DNA of 23,423 nucleotides from Phallusia fumigata (taxonomy: Eukaryota; Chordata; Ascidiacea; Phlebobranchia; Ascidiidae), in NCBI GenBank assembly GCA_008931825.1, contig QXVZ01032641.1:1-23423 (forward strand), given 5' to 3'. The notes below the pieces were generated by a model. That model was not told the DNA's origin, did no database searches, and was given only the letters and a program-made list of their open reading frames with translations. Of this stretch, positions 1 to 10,020 are shown in pieces. Position 1 is the first letter of the stretch. Every line of letters begins with the position of its first letter. The position numbers were made by a program, and so were the translations under genes.

Positions 1-884
1 ACGTTTTTCTGTCTTGATTTTTGTGAAACAACCGATTGTGAAATAACAATAATGTTTAATACACCAGCAGTCCAGCACCAGTCCAGCACCAGTGCAGACT
101 GTAGAGTGCAGCTAAAAATGTATGTTATAAGAGGTTTATCATTCATAACAAAGGTAGACATTTTAAGACAAGGCACAAGTCGAGTAAATATTGTTAAATG
201 GCAAGCTTTGTATTTAACAAAATGTCTGAAAATCCAAATTGGAACTCTTTTATTGTGGTGCAACTGGCAATGCTTAAATTAAAGAGCACTCAATTGATGT
301 AAGGACAAATGCTCAATCTTAACACCTATAAAGTTGCATTTTTAAATATGTTAATTCTGACCACAGTATCTGCAGTTGAATTCCCAATTTTAGTGAGGTA
401 AGTACTATTAGATAGGGAAAAATCCTCTTAAATAGTCAGCCTCACCATCAATCCATTATACAAATTACAACAAGCAAAGTTCATTGTATCCCAGACTTGC
501 AAAGTTGGCAGTATGTGTTCTACTAACACCTCCTCACCTGCATTTTAAGAAGGATTTTTTATGTGCTTTGAGGGTATAAGAAGAAAGGCTTAATCATTTA
601 CATTCTAGATCTACTAATGCAAATGTCTTCTTAAACATTTTTACAAATAGTGTGTGGTGAAAACATTTTGTTGTTGCTTGTGTTTTGTTGGTTAATTTTA
701 CTTTGAATTCATGATTTGGTAATGTTTAGTTGTTGCTCAGATGTATTACATATACTGTTTGACCATTTGAGGTAAACTAGTTTCTTTGTAAGTTAAACCA
801 TTGAAATGATTTGTGTTTAATGTTGCATGTTCTACATTGCAGGTTTAGGGGCTGATGTAGAGGTTTATGGTATAATATTATTTG

Positions 885-972
885 CAGTGTGGTGCGGTGT
901 TAACAAAACTTTTGTAAAAATTTGCGGTTCAGGTGCGGTTTGCGAACAGTTTGGAATTTTGCGGTGCGGATA
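885..972. repeat. GCGGT-rich degenerate repeat
   Basis: The motif GCGGT recurs about five times within roughly 75 bases (for example GTGCGGTG near 893, TGCGGTTC near 922, GGTGCGGTTTGCG near 932, GCGGTGCGG near 961) in otherwise AT-rich DNA. It looks like the decayed end of a dispersed element. No target duplication was identified. Confidence 0.35.
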
Positions 973-1427
973 AATTTCCAAATTTTAAATCCTTCGCGCA
1001 GGTCATTCTTTCCAATCTGGTTCATCACATGACAGTGACACATGGTGACACACAAGATTACGTGAAATTTTTCATTACGCATTGTAAAACATCATATGAA
1101 ATGGGTCTACAAATTAGGTTTATGACTAAATAATAGTTTTCTTAAGCGTATTAAATATTGTGCTTGACACATTAGCATTGATCTTCACAATCTGATAGTT
1201 AATATTGGCCAAAGGGTACCTAATTCTCGCTGGTTTCCAGTAAAGCCTTCTCGCTAAACAATAAAAACATAGGTTTGGTGGAATATAATTGTGCGTACTT
1301 GACTGTGCATGTACTTTACCTTGTATATTGCCCCTTTACTTTCTTGTCTCATTTAAATGCTGGTTGTTGACTTTATTTTGAGGTTTGCTTTATCTGTTTC
1401 ATAACATTAAAAAGAATTGTCACGCTA

Positions 1428-1450
1428 CAGTTCCTAACCAAATTTGTAGA
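1428..1450 (+). promoter_or_regulatory. Candidate 3' splice acceptor just upstream of the transporter start codon
   Basis: A branch-point-like CTAAC in the stretch 1433-1440 is followed by TTTGTAG ending at 1449, 14 nt before the ATG at 1464. This could accept a distant 5' non-coding exon or, since spliced-leader trans-splicing is established in Ciona, a leader RNA. The pyrimidine tract is weak, so this is inference. cDNA 5' ends would decide. Confidence 0.3.
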
Positions 1451-1463
1451 ATAAAAAACTATT

Positions 1464-4400
1464 ATGAACTTCATTGACAAACTAACAAGGAAAAAGCACA
1501 TATCTGAAAGTGATGCTGAAAGTTCAGATCTAACTCGTTGTCTTACTTTGTGGAATCTTGTGTCAGTTGGTAAGGATATTTTTCATAGTTCCGCTCCTGC
1601 ACTTAAATTTGTTTACACTAAAATTTAGGCGAATTTGTAGTGACAGCTAGGCATGTTGTTTGACATTTGTGGTTATGATTTTGGGTTTGGTTTTGAGGTT
1701 TTCTAGGTAGCTTATATATTCCTTAACTACTTCGAAACATGCTTCTACAAACCCGGTGTGTTTTAGTGTTGATAAAATTGGTGAGGCTTTCAATACCAAA
1801 AACTACCCCATCTTGGTAAAACCATGCTTAAATGGGTCCACATTTACTTAAGTGTTTAACTCAAGTTTGTTGGCTTACTAACATTTAAGCTGTTTTTTTT
1901 ACTTCAGGTGTTGGAAGTACCCTTGGTGCTGGTGTTTATGTTTTAGCTGGAGCTGTTGCCAAAAACGATGCCGGACCATCAATAATTTTGTCATTTTGTG
2001 TGGCTGCATTTGCCTCTTTATTAGCAGGTAGTGTTGTTTACGCTTAGCAGGTGATGCTGTTGTTTGCACTGTTTTTTCTGTCTAACGCTGGTTTGTTCCC
2101 ACAGTTTGTATTACTTGTTCAATTTCTTCAAATTTGCTCACAATGACAGTTGGGTATATAAAGTTGTGCACTGTAACTTTTGTCTAGTTGTGCCTAAGGT
2201 TTTTTGCCATAAGCAAAAAATGACTTGAAGCGAAAGGAATGATTTTTAAGTTAACAAGCCCAGCGGCGCTGTGCCCACCAATTAGATAACAATAAGCTTG
2301 TAACATGTAACAAACATCTTCGGGTAAATCGGATTTTCTCCTAATTCAGATGAACTTGAATAAGTATTTGCACAAGTATGTAATCAAGTTTATTAGGGAA
2401 GAAAAAGTGCACAGTATTAAAAAAGCTTTCATTTTTTGCCAGAATGAACATGACTCTTAGTAAATTTTGATATTTTTAATACTAAGGTTTGTGTTATGCT
2501 GAATTTGGAGCAAGGGTTCCCAAAGCTGGATCTGCATATATTTACAGCTATGTTACAGTTGGACAGTTTTGTGGATTTATTATTGGATGGAATTTGATTT
2601 TAGAGTATATTATAGGTAAGAACAAGTACATTACAAATACAGATCATGTTTTTAGTGCGTAGTCTTGACAATTTATCATCGTTACTTGTCAGCAATGTGT
2701 TTAAAAACACTGTCACAACATGATAAACAAGGCAACATAGGGTCCCAAATGTTTTCATTGAAAAGTTGTCAAGAAGACTGATTCCTGAGGGGGGCATTGT
2801 ATTGACACTGTTTGTTACTCTCCCTTAATGCTTGCTTGCATTTACGACAAGTTTTTCCTGTTTGATTTAAACTTTTATGGGTGGTAGATTAGGGCACGGC
2901 AGTGTACCAATAGCTTTGTTACATCCAAAGCAAGTCCTTATTTTAAAAACTAATAGGCATTAGCAATCACAATAACTTAAAATTACCACAAACAACAGCA
3001 TCACAAAAATACCTTGTATAACATTTTTATTGTTACGAAACTAAATAATCATAAATTCTGTGTTGCAATTTTTCATTGTTAGACTTGCTAGTTACAGAGC
3101 AGTTTGAAAGATTGCATAGTACGTTTATGCGGAAAAGCACGTTTTGCTCCTTAAATACATACATCGTTTTAAGTAATGACAACTATCAATACACTACACT
3201 ATTGTGTAAAAGTTCTGTTTCGGCCGAATCACAACAAATTGTTCTTCATCAAAATCGCTTATTCGGCCTAATAAATTTGGCAAACCGAAGCTTCGGCACA
3301 TCACTAATATAATTGTTAGAATTGGGTGAAACTTAAGACAGTTTGTATAATATGTTTTTGTGGTGTTTTTATTGCTGTGTTTTATCCTATACTCCCAGTA
3401 GTTAAATTACTGGTCCTTTAAAGTTTGTAGGTTGGGTCATAGTTTGAATATCAATTCTTTTATTTCATTACAATAATTAAATTAAAATAATTCAAAATAT
3501 CTGCTGCTGTTCTGCACATATATAGTACTCTACAATTATTCTACAACTTTGCATGTCTGGGGACCCATGGGTTTCTGCCTGCAAAAACAATCATGTTATA
3601 AAAAGCAAAGGTAAAATGTAAAATGACATGGGTTTCTGCCTGCAAAAACAATCACGTTATAAAAAGCTAAAATTGTGAAAGCCACCCTTCTAGTTATTTA
3701 GACATTTTTAAAGGTGTATCAAGTGTTGCAAGAGCTTGGAGTGCCAATTTGGACTCATTGACTGGTGGTGTTATTGCAAATGTGTCAAGAACTGCAATGC
3801 CAATGAATGTGGCTGGATTTGCTTCCTATCCGGATTTTCTTTCAGTCGGATTAATTCTTGTAATTACAGGTAAGGTAATTGTGGATTGGTCCTGGCAGAT
3901 ATTGTTTCAGTCATTTTTCGTTTTGCTTTTGTAAATATTTGTCTGATTTGTTTGGAACACCCTAGATCAGTTGTTCTCAGCCTTAATCAGTGTCAAAGCC
4001 AAATGTGAGACTTCAAGTTTTTACGGAGCCACCTAAAATATTGTAACTTTTTCCACAAGATAACAAAACCATAAAAAAACTCAGCAACACGATACAATGC
4101 AATTTAATGTGAAACTTGATTTTGGCTTTGATTTTCAAAAATTTGAACGAAATGAGGTGTAAGCGTCAAGGATGCAGTACAAAGTAGTTCGTTGAGATGA
4201 TGATCAGTTAGATGGTTACAATATTTGTTTTTGATTCTAAGCAATTTACTGAAAAAATCTTCACAAGCATAAGTTGAACCAAATACACAGGCATTCTTCT
4301 GTGCTTTGTGTTTCACGTTGGGATACTTTCCCTCTGGAACTTGACCCCAAAATGAAAGCAGACATGTTGAATTGCTTGTACAAGCTGCAGGTCTAACTGC

Positions 4401-7400
4401 AAGTCCAGCAGCTTCTTCTGAAATTTATCAGAAGCACTTGTGGCATTTATGACCATAGGTGTTGCAAACATTTTCTTCAGAGCCAATGCAGTAATAATTA
4501 AAACAAACCATTACCATTGTTGCGTGACAGTGAAAATAGCTATCGATAATATCATGCTGACTAGTATATTTGTGTGGAGAAACAGTAAATTTTGTACAAA
4601 CAAAGTTTTCTACATGTTTTGACCGTATTGGCATGAGCGATTCTATAGCGTTAAACGTTATTTTTGCAGTATTGTGAGAGCCACAAAAAGAGGAGTTATG
4701 AGCCACATGCGGCTCTGGGAGCAGCGGTTGAGAACCATTGCCGTAGTTAAACAATTAGCTGAAATTCTATTGCTATGACTCTCATATATGGCAATAGACA
4801 TGCCTTCTCTCTCATAGTTACAACACAATACCATTTCTAGAATAGAATAATTCGCCTCTGAAAACTAGGGCAAAGTTCACACCACAGCGTAGGCAGTGAC
4901 GCCACACTTCCAATTGTACGCAGGTTGAGAAGCATAAGTTTATGCTTGCAGAAGCAATTAGGCACCCAAATGAAAAGCAAGTATTAAACACAGTTATTCT
5001 CGGCTAATTGATTTGCCAGGCAAATTCATCTGGATTATCTGAAGACGTTCGTTTTGAGCTGACATGTTCTTGATTTACTGGTATATCAGTTAAAATCAAT
5101 TAAACATCATCCGATAATGTTGGAATTTTTTGATGGAAGGAAAATTGTTTACATATTAAACTACTAAAACAGGAAACATGGGCATCAAACATGACAATTG
5201 ACTGTTGCATAATACTAGCAGTAATAATGGCAGTTAGTCAGCCGAGTGATCACACAGTACAACATTGTGCACGCCACCCCTTTAGTTAATAAATGTTTTA
5301 ACTTGAAGCCTAATCGCACTTGCTTTTGTACAGCGCCGATGTGTGTCCATTCATAATTAAACAGATAATCAACTTCATACAACATGGCAAAGTGCCAGGA
5401 AAGCAACGAAATCGCACATTACAATAGTAACAATGGAGATTCTTTGAATCAGAGAAATGTATTTTGTCATAGTAACACCAAGCCTTACACAATTGATGTT
5501 CTGCAATGTTTCTCTGAGGACGCAGGCTTTGAAAAAACACAACAAAAGATAACACACGCACTAATGCAACATGCCTTCTAATACTTAAGCAAGATAAGAT
5601 ATTTTAGCCATGTTTGGAAGTGTGAATTACATTGCTTGGAGAGTTCGGAAATTACAGACTCTACAGAAGACCAGAATATGTTGCGCTAAAAAATACATGT
5701 AGAAATGTGCGTCAGTGGGATTTAAATAGAAGTTTCTACACGATCTCATTGGCATAGACAGATGAAAAGGAATTCACATGAAAATGGGGCCAAGCGTGCT
5801 CCAAAGTTTATCTGTTATAACCTTAGCGTTTCTTAAATATTGGCAGTTTGCCTACCCTCTTTAACTCCCACTAGTCGTGCCACTGTATATATCCAATGTA
5901 ATTAAAGGAAAACGTGTATATGGAAAATATCATTTTAGGGGTTGTAGTTTATGTACAATGGAATGTGGTGAACGCCACCTCTAGTTTTAAATTTTCCTCT
6001 CATCTACTACTTTGCATGTGTAGAAATGTATGCTTTTCTGCCTGCCGAACAAATCATGCCACAAAGAGCTTAGGTAACTGTGGGTTCCAATGTAAAATAA
6101 ATGTAGTGCAAAATACACTTTAAAATTGGGTCATAGTGTATGTGGAAGGGCAATCTTGTAAAGCCACCCTTCAAGTTATTATTACTTTTTTTCTGCAGTC
6201 TTGTTGTCAATTGGAATGAAAGTGTCAAGTCTCTTTATTACTATCCTAACTGTGGTAAATGTTGTGGTACTTTGCTTTTGTGCCATTGCCGGATTTACAA
6301 GGGGTATGTTTTACATTTATACTCTACTTTGTCAAGTCATAACTTTCCTAACAGATCATTGGTAGTTAACATCAAAGCAGTTGTGCCCACATTTAACACG
6401 CTTCCTAAATTTATGCATAAACCATGTTGTATTTTTAGCTGATTCACACAACTGGAATTTGAAGCCATCTGAGGTCCATGGGCATGGGACTGGTGGTTTT
6501 ATGCCGTATGGTTTCTCAAAAATGATGGAAGGGGCTGCCTCTTGTTTTTATGCATTTGTTGGTTTTGACACAATAGCGTGTGTTGGTAAGTAATGCAGCT
6601 GTGTGTTGATTTCAGATAAGTGCGGGTTAAAACATGGTACATTTTCATGGTACTTTAATATACTGTTGAATTATGAATTATAAAATACCAAGAGTTTGTA
6701 CATTTAATAAGTTTTGTACAGATCAAAAATGTTTATCTATACATTTTAATAGTTATCTGCATTGTATTATTGGGCACCAACTTTGTTGCCAGTCATTGGT
6801 GATTGTTTTGACTGTATTCATACACTTAAACCCCGGTGACTCGAAAGAACCTCTTGTGCCCTTGCCCAAAACTTACCCAACACCTTTTCATGGGTTGTTA
6901 TAATCTCGCACATAGTATAATTTTACTTGCAGGTGAAGAGGCAAAAAATCCTTCCAAAAATATTCCGCGTTCCATTGTTATTACCCTGGCAATTTGCTTG
7001 GTTGCATATGTTTCTGTGTCTTCTGCCTTGACCTTGATGCAACCGTATTACTTGTTGGATGAAAGTGCCCCACTCCCCAATGCATTTATATATGTTCATA
7101 TGGGTTGGGCATCTAAACCTATTGCAGTTGGATCATTGTGTGCATTGATTGCCAGGTATTTATAACACCAACTGATTGCTTCATCGGCTCAGAATTTTCT
7201 GATTTTGTCATATGATCTTAATCATTAATTCTTTTTTTACCACAGAAACATATTATTTTACCAATAGTTTGAACTGAGCAATTGCATGCTGCAGCATCTT
7301 GATTGAATATGCAATGACTTTATTGATGAATGGTAAATTGTTATGATTTATTTTTTTTATTCATTCATGATTTTATGTATAAGGGTCTTTAGGTTATTGA

Positions 7401-8931
7401 AGGTAAATGTGTTTGTAAAGTTGCAGTTTTACAGTGTTTTAGGTGCTGCTGTTGGAATGCCTAGAATTGTGTTTGCAATGGCCCGTGATGGACTAATTTT
7501 TAGTGTTTTTGCTCAAGTGTCTTCAAAATCACATGCACCAATAGTTGCAACGATTGCCTCTGGCATACTCTCAGGTACATATTGTTGTTTTGAATGGGTC
7601 GAATTGTTAAACAATGACTGAATTGGTTAAAATTTGCAGTTTGAAGAACATACCATTGTGGTGTATCAATTTATTTGTAAATGAATAAATGATTATGTGG
7701 AATTTAATAAAAATATCTGTTGCAAATTTGACATATATTTGTAAAAATGCATAATCAACCCATGCGCTTCTGCCTGCAGAAACAATCGTGCAATAAAAAA
7801 CCTGGGTAACAATGGGACCCAATGTAATTTAGTAAATATTTATCTTTTTTAAATTGAGTGATAGAGTATGTGGAATGGCAGTATGGTGAAATACCCCCTA
7901 ATAGATTCCTTTGTTGTGTGAAGCTTTAATGGCATTGGTTTTTGACCTCGATGATTTGGTGAACATGATGTCTATTGGAACTCTAATGGCATATACTTTG
8001 GTGGCTTGTTCTGTACTCCTGCTCAGATTTCGGCCTGATTCGGAAGGTATTTCAGCAAGAAATTTTCTGCCTCAGTTAATGATGTTTTTTCATTTTTAAA
8101 ATTTGTTTGCAGAGGGACCATTCCCTAGTGCTGAACAAAAGAAATACTCAATAAAAAGGTTATTTTATCCCAACACAAAAATACCTACTTCCACTACAAG
8201 TGGTCTTGTGAACCTTGTGATGTTGTTTGCAGGTAATAATTATTATTGTTTTTTTTGACTTGCTGTTTAAAAAAAAATCTGTTTTATTTGTGCTTAAATT
8301 ACAAGACACTACTTGTGTAAAACATTTTAACAAGGTCCACAAAGTAATGATGTCAGTGTTTTATCTGTCATCTACGATTTTTTTAATCTTAATTGTTTGT
8401 ATTTAGTGGCCTGTATGATTCTTCTGGGAGTTTTATTAGTCTGGGGAGAAGGAAACCTTGAAAAATGGTGGGGGATTTTTTTGGTAGTTGTATTGCTTGT
8501 GCTTCTCATTTTTTCTGTGGTGGTAATTTGGAGGCAGCCTAAAAGTTCGAAACAGTTGTCATTTCAGGTAAAAATTATTTGTGCCCTAATAACATAACCT
8601 GTTAAATGTTTGTCTATGATGTTAACATTGTAATTTTGTTTTGTTTTAGACACCATTTGTTCCACTTGTTCCTGTTTTTAGTATGTCATTTAATATTTAT
8701 TTGATGTTAAAGCTTCCTACAATGACTTGGGTTAGATTTGCTGTGTGGATGGTGGTTGGTACGTGATTTTGCTGCATAAAATTTAATTTAGTTTTAATTG
8801 CATTCATCAAAATGTAAACAAGTTTGTTTAATTTTTCAGGATTTGTCATGTATTTTGGGTATGGAATTCGTAAAAGTGGCATGGAGGAAGAACCTCTTAT
8901 AGCAAATGACGACAGTTTTGTAGAGGAGTAA
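1464..8931 (+). CDS. SLC7A: Cationic amino acid transporter, SLC7A1/2/3 (CAT) type, 13 coding exons, complete
   Basis: Predicted plasma-membrane uniporter for arginine, lysine and ornithine (family knowledge; substrate not testable here). Coding exons: 1464-1569, 1908-2027, 2487-2615, 3714-3869, 6199-6303, 6439-6585, 6933-7155, 7435-7574, 7924-8046, 8113-8232, 8407-8567, 8650-8758, 8840-8931. All junctions are GT-AG and the phases sum to 1731 nt, 576 aa plus stop. Family signatures: [15 protein letters not shown] (36-50), [10 protein letters not shown] (78-87, with the acidic residue known to be essential in mouse CAT1), [19 protein letters not shown] (224-231), CFYAFVGFD (241-249), [32 protein letters not shown] and IWRQP, in the family order with about 14 hydrophobic segments. 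The start is supported by an in-frame TAA at 1452. The protein is somewhat shorter than vertebrate CATs (about 600-650 aa), mainly in loops and the C-tail. CAT1, 2, 3 and 4 cannot be separated by eye. Confidence 0.95.
2028..2486. other. Transporter intron 2
   Basis: Phase 1 intron, donor AG|GTAGTG, acceptor ACTAAG. No gene or clear mobile element is seen inside. It includes a short GC-richer patch near 2260-2280. Confidence 0.7.
3215..3306. mobile_element. Partial hAT-like terminus in intron 3
   Basis: The segment contains TTCGGCCGAA and ends with GAAGCTTCGGCACATCACTA. Read on the minus strand this gives a TAGTGATGTGCCGAAGC terminus, a style common to animal hAT elements. No matching opposite end or 8-bp target duplication was found within intron 3, so it is probably a truncated relic. 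Confidence 0.35.
3541..3699 (+). repeat. Dispersed repeat (TTTCTGCCTGCA family) with internal 61-bp-period duplication, intron 3
   Basis: A 41-bp segment starting CATGGGTTTCTGCCTGC occurs twice, at 3566-3606 and 3627-3667, with one mismatch. It is followed by a tail reading GTGAAAGCCACCCTTCTAG that ends 14 nt before the exon 4 acceptor. The same core and tail recur in introns 4 and 8, and the core recurs at about 21310. All copies are in the + orientation. Confidence 0.75.
3968..4740. mobile_element. Degenerate hAT transposon in transporter intron 4
   Basis: The termini are CAGTTGTTCTCAGCC at the left and, inverted, CAATGGTTCTCAACC at the right (12 of 15 matching). The flanks form a diverged 8-bp target duplication, CCCTAGAT at 3960-3967 and CCGTAGTT at 4741-4748 (6 of 8). 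An 8-bp duplication and CAG-type ends are typical of hAT elements. The right end also has the AGCCACATGCGGCTC motif seen in many animal hATs. The element is internally deleted and keeps only the C-terminal end of its transposase on the minus strand. Confidence 0.75.
4104..4435 (-). pseudogene. hAT transposase C-terminal (dimerisation-domain) fragment
   Basis: The minus strand encodes [10 protein letters not shown] followed by [19 protein letters not shown] and [11 protein letters not shown], ending in a stop near 4104. This FGSTY-CE-FS-(M/L)K-IK-KY-LTD-HL pattern is the conserved hAT C-terminal dimerisation block, closest in style to the GTF2IRD2/ZBED5-like transposase clade. Just upstream (4385-4435) a segment resembling the preceding LLDLQ-type helix lies in another frame, so at least one frameshift separates the parts. 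The N-terminal BED finger and catalytic core are absent. It is non-functional and lies antisense inside an intron of the transporter gene. Confidence 0.75.
4750..5957. other. Remainder of transporter intron 4, no gene seen
   Basis: Several short open frames overlap on both strands around 5215-5581, but none shows a recognisable motif, splice pattern or start context. I regard them as chance. The DNA may be decayed transposon, but no termini could be paired convincingly. Confidence 0.6.
5958..6180 (+). repeat. Dispersed repeat copy, intron 4, abutting exon 5
   Basis: It begins with a first tail-like motif (TGGAATGTGGTGAACGCCACC at 5958). This is followed by CTACTTTGCATGTGTAG, TTTTCTGCCTGCCG, AATCATGCCACAAAGAGC and a second tail GTGGAAGGGCAATCTTG plus AAAGCCACCCTTCAAG. 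The tail ends about 18 nt before the exon 5 start at 6199. It shares order and orientation with the copies in introns 3 and 8. Confidence 0.7.
6586..6932. other. Transporter intron 6, nothing recognised
   Basis: Phase 1 intron, donor G|GTAAGT, acceptor TTTTACTTGCAG. No mobile-element terminus or shared repeat was seen in it. Confidence 0.7.
7593..7907 (+). repeat. Dispersed repeat copy filling transporter intron 8
   Basis: Intron 8 is 7575-7923 (349 bp). From GAATGGGTCGAATTG near 7592, it matches one unit of the 127-bp tandem array at 20763-21226 (shared motifs GGGTCRAATT, AAACAATG, TTTGCAGTTTG, AGAACAT, TGTGGTGTAT). It then carries the family tail: TTCTGCCTGCAGAAACAATC, TAACAATGGGACCCAATGT, TATGTGGAATGGCAGTATGG. 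The repeat starts about 18 nt after the donor and ends about 16 nt before the acceptor, so the intron is essentially a single repeat copy. Confidence 0.7.
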
Positions 8932-8935
8932 TAAA
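8930..8935 (+). terminator. Polyadenylation signal AATAAA overlapping the transporter stop codon
   Basis: The stop TAA (8929-8931) shares its last two bases with AATAAA (8930-8935). If used, the 3' untranslated region would be only about 10-30 nt. A second AATAAA is at 9108-9113. Confidence 0.4.
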
Positions 8936-9107
8936 AACCTTGCCATCCTTGTTTATGTAAATATTAGGTCCGTATTGCAATACAAAAAGTTATGGTCCTT
9001 TTCATTTTTGTTGATTTTTCATTCTGTTGCAAAAAATACGAAATGCAATTTAAACTACTGTACTGGAACCTATGCTTGTACCAAAAAAGTGTTCACATTT
9101 TAAGTGT

Positions 9108-9113
9108 AATAAA
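9108..9113 (+). terminator. Alternative polyadenylation signal AATAAA for the transporter gene
   Basis: Second canonical signal, about 180 nt past the stop, giving a more usual 3' UTR length. No transcript data are available to choose between the two. Confidence 0.4.
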
Positions 9114-9283
9114 TACAAATTCGGAGTTTTTTTGCATAAGATGTCATGCAGTTTTTGTAATCGACTTGAGTATTTTCAAGTCCAGGTTTGTAAAAGCATC
9201 TAACGCAAACCGTTTTCGTTGGTTTTGTACACAACAAAACACGGTATTGCTGGGTGCAAAACACCAAAAAGTCGAGGAATTTT

Positions 9284-9561
9284 TGTTGTAATGACCTTGA
9301 ATTTTCTTGTGTCACAAAGACTCCCAGCTTTGCGTTGGACTCCCTGGGTGAATGACTAAATGTAGCTTGTGACTCAGATAAACGGACTTAGTGTCATGTG
9401 CTAGAAAGAGACGCTTTATATAGACGTTGAAACGTGGTAAAAAATGCCAGGTTTTGTCGTGTGGGCATTAGGTCTTGAATAAAATGTTTCGTGAGTAAAG
9501 AAGATATTCCAAACGAGTGTGATAGTTGACAGTTGTTTTTTATTATTACCAGAGTCTCACA
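9284..9561 (-). mobile_element. Possible solo or 3' LTR, minus strand
   Basis: Read on the minus strand the segment begins TGTGAGACT and ends ATTACAACA (TG...CA), and carries a TATA-like CTATATAAAGC about 140 nt in (plus 9413-9423). It lies downstream of the gypsy pol fragment in the same orientation. No second LTR copy, primer-binding site or target duplication was found, so this is a weak call. Confidence 0.2.
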
Positions 9562-9719
9562 GAAGTGTAAACTTTCGCATTTGATCTTCACTGGGTTTGC
9601 AAACTCCAAGACCATTTCGTGGCTTCATGAACCTTAAATTTTTAGGAATAAACCAAGCCTCCAGTGAACTGAAAAGAAAAGCCGCGTGCTTCACCTAAAA
9701 TTATGTCAATGTTCAACCT

Positions 9720-10020
9720 GGTGGATCGTTTAGTCTTATCTTGTCACCAGTTAGATCTGGAAATTCAGCAAGAATTTCCTCAATTTCATCCCGCCGGGAC
9801 AGCACATCTTTAGGCTTATAGTTGCAGAACCAACTTTTGTCGTATAAACGCGTTTAATTTCTTTTTTTCTTGTTGAAAGGACGAGAAACGCGTTGTAACA
9901 AACGTTTCTGGCGTACGTTCCATAACAACCCGTAATGCCTGAGGTAGTCAGCGCCGATAATGTAATTGTCAACGTCATACATTACAAAATGAGAATTGGC
10001 CAACATCGACTTTGAGATAA
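9720..10020 (-). pseudogene. Decayed Ty3/gypsy retrotransposon pol fragment
   Basis: On the minus strand one frame reads SHFVMYDVDNYIIGADYLRH followed by YGLLWNV (around 9900-10010), matching the C-terminal end of gypsy aspartic proteases (I-[IL]-G-A-D-[FY]-L). Further on, a different frame reads DEIEEILAEFPDLTG (9747-9806), the conserved linker just before the reverse transcriptase, followed by stops. The two parts are out of frame with each other and no reverse transcriptase fingers or palm motifs remain. Gypsy elements are known in Ciona. This is a dead relic between two host genes. Confidence 0.65.

Larger units (their letters stand above)
1..1463. other. Upstream non-coding region with isolated splice-like signals
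   Basis: No coding exon is recognised. A near-perfect donor (GAG|GTAAGTACT) sits at 397/398 and an acceptor-like TTGCAG ends at 840. They could mark 5' untranslated exons of the transporter gene or the end of a gene to the left. A small tandem repeat of CCAGCACCAGT occurs twice at 72-93. No convincing TATA or other core promoter was found. Confidence 0.3.

Noticed and set aside
5215..5581. Cluster of overlapping open frames on both strands in transporter intron 4
   Set aside because: Mutually overlapping, without motifs, and inside an intron. Treated as chance.
4903..5624. 11-bp inverted pair CACACTTCCAA / TTGGAAGTGTG, possible transposon ends
   Set aside because: No flanking duplication and too short to be convincing over 720 bp.
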